DNA of 64,000 bases from Eriocheir sinensis (taxonomy: Eukaryota; Arthropoda; Malacostraca; Decapoda; Varunidae), in assembly GCF_024679095.1 (NCBI RefSeq), contig NC_066568.1:354448-418447 (forward strand). Reading direction: 5' to 3'. Shown in pieces: positions 11,314 through 18,199 of this stretch. Both the position numbers and the translations under genes were made by a program. The first letter of the stretch is position 1; every line of letters begins with the position of its first letter. Under the pieces are notes generated by a model that had not been told where the DNA came from, did no database searches, and saw only the letters and a program-made list of their open reading frames with translations.

Positions 11314-11883
11314 TTAGCCACATATCTTAGAAATACAATGCTTGTAAGTCAGTCCTTGACTAGATTGACAAAATGTTTTCATACATGGGGGCATTTTAAA
11401 CATTCTATAAGCATATGTTAACACCTTTCTGTCATTCTTCAAAAAATTTCCTAAATCATAATTATCTTTCAAAAACTGACTAGTCCTCTCTAAGCCTATT
11501 TTATTACATAAGTATACGAATTGAATGCAATACACGCCACACACCAGAGTTTTGTCCGACTGTAATCTTGCGGCAAGTTTAAAAACAGGATAATCTTTAT
11601 GCTTATTTAAGAAACTTCGTAAGTACTTAGAATATAATGATGGGGTCAGGGCGTATGTGTCGAAGAAATATATACACTTATCACTAACATAGAACACCAC
11701 CCAGTGACCCATTTTCGAAGCTTGCGACGCGCCTAACACATTAGCAATAAAGACAATGGGCTTGTCTGACTCACTCCTTAGATTTAATTTCGCTACATCG
11801 TCAGCGGGAAGACAGCCTAAGAAATATATATTATTGTGATAAAGTCTTCCTTGTAGAGCTTTCATAATTTGTTGATTATTCAT
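11314..11883 (-). CDS. Adenain-like cysteine protease
   Basis: This 189-residue protein matches the adenovirus/Polinton maturation protease (Ulp1/C5-like cysteine peptidase). The catalytic set is visible in the right order: His60 in 'MGHWVVFYV', Asp75 in 'FFDTYA', Gln108 in 'LQSDK' and Cys115 in 'VCGVYC'. The family cleaves capsid and core precursors during particle maturation. Length is close to adenain (about 200). The ATG at 11883-11881 overlaps the stop of the capsid gene as TAATG, so the two are probably made from one transcript. The frame is intact. Assignment rests on motifs recognised by eye. Confidence 0.88.
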   Translation of the reverse strand: MNNQQIMKALQGRLYHNNIYFLGCLPADDVAKLNLRSESDKPIVFIANVLGASQASKMGHWVVFYVSDKCIYFFDTYALTPSLYSKYLRSFLNKHKDYPVFKLAARLQSDKTLVCGVYCIQFVYLCNKIGLERTSQFLKDNYDLGNFLKNDRKVLTYAYRMFKMPPCMKTFCQSSQGLTYKHCISKICG

Positions 11884-13226
11884 TATGCTCTAGTGTCGCA
11901 AGACACGTGCCTCTCCGAGCTGATTGACAACACTCCCTTTGTATCCCCAAACCAGATAAATACTAAATTTTCATCCAAGCCTTTTTTAAGCTGAAGACTT
12001 ATGCGTAAGTTTCCACTGTGTTCAAGAGGCACTGTGCCTAGTATGTCTTCCGGTAACAAACTAAAAACAAACACTGTCCTCCCTTTCCTAAAGCTATCGT
12101 AATCAAGCAAAGTGTCATTTTCTACTCCTAAACTATCTAAAATATCATAATAGACTCGCGTACACTCGTGGAGAAAATAAACCGTATTTTTATACATATT
12201 CATACAATTGACAGAGACTGTTAGTTCAGACAAATCAGCATTCTTGAAATACAAGCCATTTTTATTATATACACCCGAAAAGGCCCTCATGTCAGCCATA
12301 ACGATATATAAACGCTCTGGAATGACATTTCCCCACGGTTGGTCACAGACAATACTTGTCTGCTGTTTGCCGAGAACCAGAGATTTATATAACGTCTTGT
12401 TAAATATTGTACACGTTATTTTTCCTGTCTCTAATTCTTTATTTAATGCAAGCAATGCTGACGGATAGGGTTGGAGTCTGGTGACCCAAAGTTTAGCAAA
12501 ATCAATATGGGCACGCACAGCACTCCCATCTCCGTCAGTGTTCAAATACCAAGCTTCGTTAGCTAACTCAAGCCTTATTCTCAATGGGATGTCGTCGCAT
12601 AAATACTGATCACAAGAAGTAATGTCCGACATTAATGGGAAGGTGAGATGAAGACCGTGATCTTTGATATCTTTTAAATGTCTCTTGTATTTGCTCCCAA
12701 GGCTAGTGAAGTATGCGGCGTCATAGGTTTCAGCTACGCCTGCTCCACCCGACCTGTTATCTTTGAGGAGGTTTCCTATTTCTCCGAATGATTTGAGTTT
12801 TAACGTGGAGAAGGTGGTGAGCATTTTTAGGAATGACCAGTAATTAAAGTATGGGTTACTTTCAACCATTTGATCGCCTACATACACCTGAATTGATTTG
12901 AACATGGTATTAGCAGTGCCATTGCAGAATTCGACATTGACAGCCTCCTCGACTTTTGTTTGTCCATCAGCTTGAGTGACACTTAATTTCAACTCAAGAA
13001 TTAATTTAGCAAGATCGATAAATGCCCCCTTCACCCCCGGCACGCGGAACTCTAGGTACTTATCTTTTAACCGGGCGTGGCTGGACAAATTTACAGGTAA
13101 AATGTCGACAAGAGTTTTAGACGCAATAGAGCTCTCAACCTGGCGTTGTCTGTTGATTCTAGGGAATTCGTCAACCACACTGAGCGCATAATCAGAAATC
13201 GGAACGGAGGGAGCGGCGGAGGCCAT
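11883..13226 (-). CDS. Hexon-like major capsid protein (double jelly roll)
   Basis: This intact 447-residue frame resembles the F54H12.2-type capsid proteins of Polintons and adintoviruses. The N-terminal part has 'YLEFRVPGVKGAFIDLAKL', then a conserved block with 'FCNGTANTMFKSIQVYVGDQ' and 'NPYFNYWSFLKMLTTFS', which starts the first jelly roll. The C-terminal half ('RTVFVFSLLPED', 'GNLRISLQLKKGL', 'VFIWFGD') fits the second. It would form the trimeric shell unit of an icosahedral particle. The start ATG at 13226 is preceded by a TATATA box about 25-30 nt upstream, and the end overlaps the protease start by one base. There is no clear separate penton gene in the visible part. Confidence 0.82.
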   Translation of the reverse strand: MASAAPSVPISDYALSVVDEFPRINRQRQVESSIASKTLVDILPVNLSSHARLKDKYLEFRVPGVKGAFIDLAKLILELKLSVTQADGQTKVEEAVNVEFCNGTANTMFKSIQVYVGDQMVESNPYFNYWSFLKMLTTFSTLKLKSFGEIGNLLKDNRSGGAGVAETYDAAYFTSLGSKYKRHLKDIKDHGLHLTFPLMSDITSCDQYLCDDIPLRIRLELANEAWYLNTDGDGSAVRAHIDFAKLWVTRLQPYPSALLALNKELETGKITCTIFNKTLYKSLVLGKQQTSIVCDQPWGNVIPERLYIVMADMRAFSGVYNKNGLYFKNADLSELTVSVNCMNMYKNTVYFLHECTRVYYDILDSLGVENDTLLDYDSFRKGRTVFVFSLLPEDILGTVPLEHSGNLRISLQLKKGLDENLVFIWFGDTKGVLSISSERHVSCDTRA

Positions 13227-13250
13227 GCTGTTGTCGCTTTCGTCGCCCGC

Positions 13251-13256
13251 TATATA
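13251..13256 (-). promoter_or_regulatory. TATA-like box before capsid gene
   Basis: TATATA in minus sense lies 25-30 nt ahead of the capsid ATG at 13226, in the otherwise GC-rich gap between the core and capsid genes. Position and composition suit a late-gene core promoter; there is no direct proof. Confidence 0.4.
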
Positions 13257-13415
13257 CTAATGGAGACACTGGTCGCGGGAGCGGGCGACGTGTTAACTTG
13301 ATAAGAGACCACTCACTAAAAAAATGGCAAGCCCACGCGCGCGCGCGCGGGTCAGAATGTTCCCACCTTCCCCTTTTTTTTTCATGAGTGTCCATCGCAC
13401 CTCCACATTACTAAA

Positions 13416-13862
13416 TTATATCAAACACATCGCTGTTCTTTCTCTCGCAACCACTTTTCCTTTTATTAATTTTTTTTTCTTCTTGTTTCGCGAAGTAACT
13501 CTTCTTTTTTTTCCTCCTTTAATAATTCTAGCACCTACGTCACTTAAGGCTTCAATACCTCTTTTCTTTAAAGCGCCTCTCACACTTCTTTGTCCACTGC
13601 TCACATCCTGGATAACATCTTGAGTAAACTTAAGCGCTGAGGGCTTAACGGTTCTGAATAGAAAGGGCATTACACTCTTGGCTAGGTTTGCGAGCGTACT
13701 AAAAATACCGCCACCTCTTTGATGTAGTCTTGCAGGATGGGCGAAATGCACAGTTCGAATATTGCCAAAACCACCCCCCACCTGATGTGGATAGCTACTC
13801 AAAAGACTTGAAAATTCACCCTCCGTAGGCGGAAGAAACACTGTTCGCGACGATGACTGCAT
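13416..13862 (-). CDS. Basic virion core protein (adenovirus pX-like)
   Basis: The frame gives about 148 residues from the ATG at 13862; the open frame extends two codons further only through a GTG. An N-terminal Ser-rich part is followed by 'HQRGGGIFSTLANLAKSV', an amphipathic hydrophobic stretch, 'VIQDVSSGQRSVRGALKKR' and a Lys/Arg-rich tail (GGKKRR and KKKKK). The Gly-Gly-Gly/amphipathic helix/'VxSGxxxxxALKxR' pattern is common to pX/Mu-like and pVI-like minor core proteins of Polintons and adenovirus relatives. It would sit inside the particle bound to DNA or membrane, and be cut by the protease near the GG motif. The assignment is by pattern only. Confidence 0.65.
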   Translation of the reverse strand: MQSSSRTVFLPPTEGEFSSLLSSYPHQVGGGFGNIRTVHFAHPARLHQRGGGIFSTLANLAKSVMPFLFRTVKPSALKFTQDVIQDVSSGQRSVRGALKKRGIEALSDVGARIIKGGKKRRVTSRNKKKKKLIKGKVVARERTAMCLI

Positions 13863-13891
13863 GACCACTAGTTAAAAAATATAAAACGTCA

Positions 13892-13898
13892 TTTTATA
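13892..13898 (-). promoter_or_regulatory. TATA box before core gene
   Basis: TATAAAA in minus sense lies about 30 nt upstream of the core-protein ATG at 13862, directly ahead (in plus coordinates) of the macro-gene stop codon at 13900-13902. It fills the 37-base gap between the two genes. Confidence 0.45.
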
Positions 13899-13899
13899 G

Positions 13900-14571
13900 C
13901 TACACAGTGGTTTGTGTCTGTCGCCCATCCCCGGCAGTTGAGGCTTTCGCGGGAGATTCTTCGTCCTCTTCCTGCCCCAAGAGCATTACCTTAACGTGAT
14001 TCAAATCTAGTTGGTCGGCAAATGATCTTAGCTCCTTCAAGTAGGCCACGTTCCATTCATGATCCATCTTTCCCCTTCGTCCTACGCCGGTAGGAAAAAT
14101 GACTTTTCGAATGTTTTTTTTCTGCTTTACATAATCACCAAGCTCATTGAGGCAACATTTAAAATTATCGCGTCTGCTTTGCTTGGTGTCCGACATTAAA
14201 CCGTTCACATAATGCATATCTCTGCTGGTTTCAATAAAATATCTTGACACGTCATTATATTCTAAAGATTCACCCTGACAAAATTGAGTCACCATACCCA
14301 CCACAATGGGATAATTTGATTCCGTGGGTGGTTCCTTCACTACCAGCGACCCCACATTCGGTCTGTCACTCCAAACGACTCTGTTCAAATTATAAAGTTG
14401 TTTTCGATTTTCAAAGAGATTAGCATAGCCATACACTTCAGCCAAGTCCTTGGCTATACCGCTAAGTTTAAAACTGCTGGCGTTGATGGTGGCTACTAAA
14501 CACACACTGTCGTCAATGAACTGGCGATCGGTCATTCGCCCCTTCACAGGAATGATGGGATAGTCTGACAT
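13900..14571 (-). CDS. Macro-domain-like (ADP-ribose-binding) protein
   Basis: This intact 223-residue frame has the layout of a macro domain (Appr-1''-pase/OARD1 type). It opens with a beta strand and turn ('IIPVKGRMTD', residues 6-15), then 'VATINASSFKLSGIAKDL' (26-43), where the Asn and GIAK correspond to the first ligand loop. These are followed by 'NLFENRKQ', 'GSLVVKEP', 'IVVGMVTQF' (89-97) and a helix with 'RRDNFKCCLNEL'. The second loop is 'IFPTGVGRRGKMD' (158-170) ahead of 'EWNVAYLKELRSF'. Such domains bind or hydrolyse ADP-ribose and its derivatives. The C-terminal 20 residues are acidic and disordered. It lies between two virion genes with its own TATA-like sequence. I am not aware that macro domains are standard in Polintons, so this call needs a profile search. 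Confidence 0.6.
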   Translation of the reverse strand: MSDYPIIPVKGRMTDRQFIDDSVCLVATINASSFKLSGIAKDLAEVYGYANLFENRKQLYNLNRVVWSDRPNVGSLVVKEPPTESNYPIVVGMVTQFCQGESLEYNDVSRYFIETSRDMHYVNGLMSDTKQSRRDNFKCCLNELGDYVKQKKNIRKVIFPTGVGRRGKMDHEWNVAYLKELRSFADQLDLNHVKVMLLGQEEDEESPAKASTAGDGRQTQTTV

Positions 14572-14572
14572 G

Positions 14573-14594
14573 TTTATAGAAAAAAATATACATT
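14573..14594 (-). promoter_or_regulatory. TATA-like sequences before macro gene
   Basis: TATAAA (14573-14578, minus sense) is almost against the ATG. A second AT-rich element, GTATATTTTTTT, lies around 14583-14594. The latter, about 15-25 nt upstream of the ATG, is the more plausible core element. This is weak evidence in AT-rich sequence. Confidence 0.25.
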
Positions 14595-14680
14595 AATTAT
14601 CGCTCTTACTCACGCTTAGTGTCTCCCTGTCCCGCGAGGTCACACAAGTGTCTATATCCCACCCCAAAACAAAATCCTTT

Positions 14681-15370
14681 TTATACGCGATAATTCTCCC
14701 ATGTCATACCCGGCATCCGCGCGGGGGCGGAGAAAGAAGGCGTGGGGCGTGGCTTTGCCCGAATTGGGGCACTTCTCCTTCCTCCTCCTCCTCCTCCAGA
14801 CAGTTGCTTCCTTACCTTATTATTGCGTATAAATGAGGGATCTAAGTTTGTGTTGTGGAAAAGCATTTTAATAAATGGTATATCATCAGCTTTGAAGCCT
14901 AATTTGCTGTTGACGTCACTTAAGGTTTGCAATATATCAATGACGTTAAAATTATTAATGGGGCTCAAAAGATTTCCGTTTGTATCCCATGTAATTCCTG
15001 GAGTATGTTTCATGAGAGCTAAGAAAGCTTTGGCATAATCCCTTTGAGCTGCTTTCATTCTAACATCAATCCTGTTATCTATGGCAGGTTTCAAATCGAT
15101 AGTATTGGTGGGGAACGTCGTGCGAGGACCTATGGCCGCTATAGATGGCTGGTGGTTGTTTGGGGTTAATACATCTTGCAGCGCGCGTCTCTTTATATTT
15201 TTTAATGCAGTTGACGCCTTGACCGTCGAACCCGACAACGGTTTCCGCACTCTCTTTTCTTTTTTTTCCTCGTCCGTCTTTCTGTTTCGTTTTATGTTAC
15301 GGCTCCCCGTAGAAGACTTGAGTAAAAATTGTTCTGCTGTTGATTTCGGGATGAGACAATATTCCTTCAT
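14681..15370 (-). CDS. Conserved Polinton-type protein, function unknown
   Basis: This 229-residue frame begins 'MKEYCLIPKSTAEQFL', an N-terminus I associate with conserved proteins of Polinton/adintovirus late regions. A Lys/Arg-rich nuclear-localisation-like part follows (residues about 25-45, 'KRNRKTDEEKKEKRVRK'). Then come a helical middle ('YAKAFLALMKHTPGITWDTNGNLL', 'IDILQTLSDV') and a Gly5/Arg-Pro-rich tail. No enzyme motif is visible. The ATG overlaps the stop of the preceding gene as ATGA, so translation is probably coupled to it. It may be a minor virion or DNA-binding protein; that is inference. Confidence 0.5.
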   Translation of the reverse strand: MKEYCLIPKSTAEQFLLKSSTGSRNIKRNRKTDEEKKEKRVRKPLSGSTVKASTALKNIKRRALQDVLTPNNHQPSIAAIGPRTTFPTNTIDLKPAIDNRIDVRMKAAQRDYAKAFLALMKHTPGITWDTNGNLLSPINNFNVIDILQTLSDVNSKLGFKADDIPFIKMLFHNTNLDPSFIRNNKVRKQLSGGGGGGRRSAPIRAKPRPTPSFSAPARMPGMTWENYRV

Positions 15371-15739
15371 TTTGTTAAAAGACCAGTTATGACACTAGCT
15401 GCCAGAGGTAACAGCACAGAGAGTATAGCACCGCCCCGCTGTGTTCGCAGTATTTTTTTTTTTTTTTTTAGTGTACTTACCCCCTTGTTGGCGAGTTTCC
15501 TTATGTGTTTTTTATATTTGTTCAGGGATTTCACAATCTTTGTATTTCGCGTAAGATTAGTTTTTAGGAAATTTAGAAACACTTCTGACAAGCAATCTAT
15601 ATGTTTCTTGTTCAACACTGCAATTACTTTTTTTCCGCTTGTCGGGGGAGAGTTTAGCCAACAACAAAACAAGATCCTTGTGAACAAAGGCGAGGGGAGG
15701 TGCTTTTTTTTTTCTTCTTGTTGGTGAATTCGAGGTCAT
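15367..15739 (-). pseudogene. RGG-type small virion protein, frame-broken
   Basis: The 3' part (frame ending at 15367) shows a basic helical region ('KYKKHIRKLANKG'), 'ILRTQRGGAILSVLLPLA' and a hydrophobic C-terminus. I recognise this pattern from small Polinton/adintovirus proteins ending in an RGG/hydrophobic tail. The expected N-terminal part, with a Leu-rich 'LVLLLAKLSPDKR' segment, is present upstream but in another frame, from an ATG at 15739. The switch lies at or near an A7 run (15628-15634, minus sense). Alternatives are true decay, a sequencing indel or programmed slippage. The stop overlaps the next gene's start (ATGA). Confidence 0.55.
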
Positions 15740-15821
15740 TAGGAAATATCTTGAGCGTCTATCCAACAGTCTTGACTCGGATCATAACCCAACCAAAATA
15801 CAAAAAATTGTTTGCGACCGT

Positions 15822-16814
15822 TCACCACTCGATTTTTTTATGATGATGGGGAAAAACGTCCGGTAGCTGAACTTTGATAAGCTCCTCTTTGTAAAACAAG
15901 CCTTGGATGGGTTGATTGGATAAATCTTGCAAGGTATAACCCAATGGGGATTGTCGATAATCCACGCTTGCAATATTAAATATTTCTTCTGTGTTTTGGA
16001 TATGAAAGCCTCGGTTAAATTTAGAAGCTTTATCCGCGCCCACGAGTCGAACGTAGTCCCCGATGTTCAGCACACGGCTGGCTTTACCTTGACGCTTTTC
16101 TCTGTTTTTATAATTATGCATTTTCTTAAACTGACGAATGATTCCTCGCAGGTTCTTCATGGCATGTACTTCGGCTGGGGTTTTTCCTAGACGTGCGTGA
16201 GGCGTGCGGTTATAGCTCTCGAGTACCTTCTGCAAGATGGAAATATACTCGAGTTTATTGTGAGCTGTCATATACCTATATATTCGACCTTTCAGAGTTC
16301 TGATAAATCGCTCAGCAAGGCTGCTTTTTATCTCTTGGGAGTAAACGCTGTACATTTTTATGTCTTTACTTTGCAAATAGGTTTGAAGTGGACGATTATA
16401 GAACTCTTTGCCTCGGTCAACACAGAGCCTAGAGACCCCACTGAAAGCAGCGTCTTCCTCTAGCAATGTCTTCATTGCCATTACCATCGATTTTGCATCT
16501 TTACGTTTAAGAGGCAGGGCTTTGGCGTACCTTGAAAATGCATCAACGCAGACTAAGATGTAATTATGACCTCCATTAAAGCGGGACAATTCTTTCATGT
16601 CCGCGAGATCTGCTGCTATGATAACTCGCGGTTTGGGACTGAGAATAGCGCGTCGCTTAAACTTATGGGGTTGTATCTTATGTAATGTTTGTTCTGCAAC
16701 CTTCCATAAACTGTTCAACATCGCGCATAGAAACGCTGGGTTCAATGGCTCTCGCTGCTAAAAATAAAGGCCTCACTCCACTTAAGCCTCCAGGTACTTG
16801 AGGGTCTTCATAAA
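15822..16814 (-). CDS. Polinton-type integrase (5' part frame-shifted, runs into gap)
   Basis: This is a retroviral-type DDE integrase. In the long frame (15822-16745) the catalytic residues are Asp46 ('ADLADM'), Asp110 ('CVDRGKEFYN') and Glu145 ('SLAERFIRTLKG'), with 34 residues between the last two. A C-terminal 'RVLNIGDYVRLV' segment resembles the SH3-like tail, and 'YNRTPHARLGKTPAEV' is the usual post-core motif. The enzyme would insert the element, making 5-6 bp duplications. The open frame starts with TTG, not a real start. Between 16745 and the gap, another frame encodes the expected upstream segment ('DPQVPGGLSGV'), so a shift near 16690-16720 splits the gene. The N-terminus is lost in the gap. 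Confidence 0.85.
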
Positions 16815-16914
16815 NNNNNNNNNNNNNNNNNNNNNNNNNNNNNNNNNNNNNNNNNNNNNNNNNNNNNNNNNNNNNNNNNNNNNNNNNNNNNNNNNNNNNN
16901 NNNNNNNNNNNNNN
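16815..16914. other. Assembly gap of 100 N
   Basis: Exactly 100 undetermined bases. The Polinton-like integrase enters it from the left and a LINE ORF1 leaves it on the right; both are truncated by it. Confidence 0.99.
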
Positions 16915-16915
16915 A

Positions 16916-18197
16916 GCTCAATTCTTCCAGCTGAGTAAAACTTGCTGCCTCTGCATTCAAAGATTACAACTTCAGAAGGCTGTGACTGAATGGAAAGTCA
17001 AATATAATGATCTTGAAAAGAAATTCGAAGCCCTTCAGGAATTTGTTTCAAATAATGTGGCAATGACTCCACCATCGATGGTGGAGAGGCCCTCCACCGA
17101 GACTGTGCCCTCTCCAGATGAATCTCCTGCTTCACGGGAGGACGTGTTACCTGCCTCACAGGTTGACTCCCAGCCTGCCTCACAGGCTAACCCCCAGCCT
17201 GCCTCACAGGCTAACACGCAGCCTGCCTCTCAGGATAACCCCCAGCCTGCCCCACATGCTAACGCCAAGCCTGCCTCACAGGCTAACCCCCAGCCTGCCT
17301 CACAGGCTAACCCCCAGCCTGCCTCACAGGCTAACCCCCAGCCTGCCTCACAGGACAACCGCCAGCCTGCTTCACAGGCTGCCCCCCCCGCCTGCTTCAC
17401 AGGCTGTCCCCCCGCCTGCTTCACAGGCTAACCCCCAGCCTGCTTCACAGGCTAACTCCCAGCCTGCCTCACAGGACACCTTCCAGCCTGCCCCACTTAA
17501 CGCTTCTCTTCCTGCATCACAGGATGTCGGGTTCCAACCTGTAAGGAATGGAGCCAAATCGAAGCAGGCTACCAAGCATTTACTGACCCCCACTACCTTC
17601 AATAGATTCCAGGTGCTGGCAGGCACCATGGAGGATGAGTTTGGGACTCGCCTAGTTGGAGACTCCATGGTTCGTGGCCAGCTGGTTGAGTTCTGTGGTC
17701 GTTCATCAAACGGCCGCAGAAAACATTACTGTTATCCAGGTGCCAGACTGGACGACATAACCGCAGCGTGCGATGATGTCACGAGAAATGCTGACCGAAA
17801 CACCCTCTTTGTCATTCACGCGGGGACGAATGACGTAAAGACAACCCGTTCTGAGGAACTGCTTCAGAAATACCGCCACATGATCAAGCAGTATAAACGT
17901 AAAACGGATGCCAGTAACATCATAATCTCAGGAATCCTCCCGAGGGTCGGTGCCGAATCTAGCTTTTACAGTAAGGCCTTCAGCACAAACAACAGACTTC
18001 AGTCCCTTTGCTCACAAGAAAACGTCCAGTTTGCTAACTTGTGGAACAATTTTTACTACGATTCAGACTTGTTCCTTCCTGATGGCAACCACTTAAACCC
18101 TGTTGGAGCAGCCCATTTCGGGAGGCTGCTCTCTGACCAAGTGGCTCTTCGAAAGCCAAAAAATGCGGAGGCAAGAACACCAGCAGCTCCACTGTAA
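16916..18197 (+). pseudogene. CR1-like LINE ORF1 with SGNH-esterase domain
   Basis: The frame is open out of the gap, so the start is missing. The first residues show a Cys-x-x-Cys pair next to a coiled-coil ('LQLQKAV..EWKVKYNDLEKKFEAL'), matching the intact N-terminus of the sister copy at 28071. A 24-bp tandem repeat (QPASQANP-type octapeptide) fills 17150-17480. The frame then shifts at a C8 run near 17383-17390. The C-terminal domain has the SGNH blocks: 'VGDSMVRGQLV' (Ser), 'GTNDV' and 'FLPDGNHLNPVGAAHF' (Asp/His). Esterase-bearing ORF1s are known in the CR1 clade. They may assist membrane or RNP handling; the role is not settled. Confidence 0.75.
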
Positions 18198-18199
18198 GG

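Larger units (their letters stand above)
9585..16814 (-). mobile_element. Polinton/Maverick (adintovirus-like) element, partial
   Basis: All recognisable genes lie on the minus strand in one block: integrase, an RGG-type small protein, a conserved protein, a macro-domain-like protein, a basic core protein, double-jelly-roll capsid, adenain-like protease, then a spliced gene. Integrase plus adenovirus-type protease plus hexon-like capsid is the diagnostic combination for Polintons/adintoviruses. Protein-primed DNA polymerase B and the FtsK/HerA ATPase are not in the window. The left edge is the scaffold gap. No terminal inverted repeat can be assigned; the tandem units at 6797-9577 may or may not be part of the element. 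Two genes have frame breaks, so the copy is either decayed or carries homopolymer sequencing errors. Confidence 0.88.
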
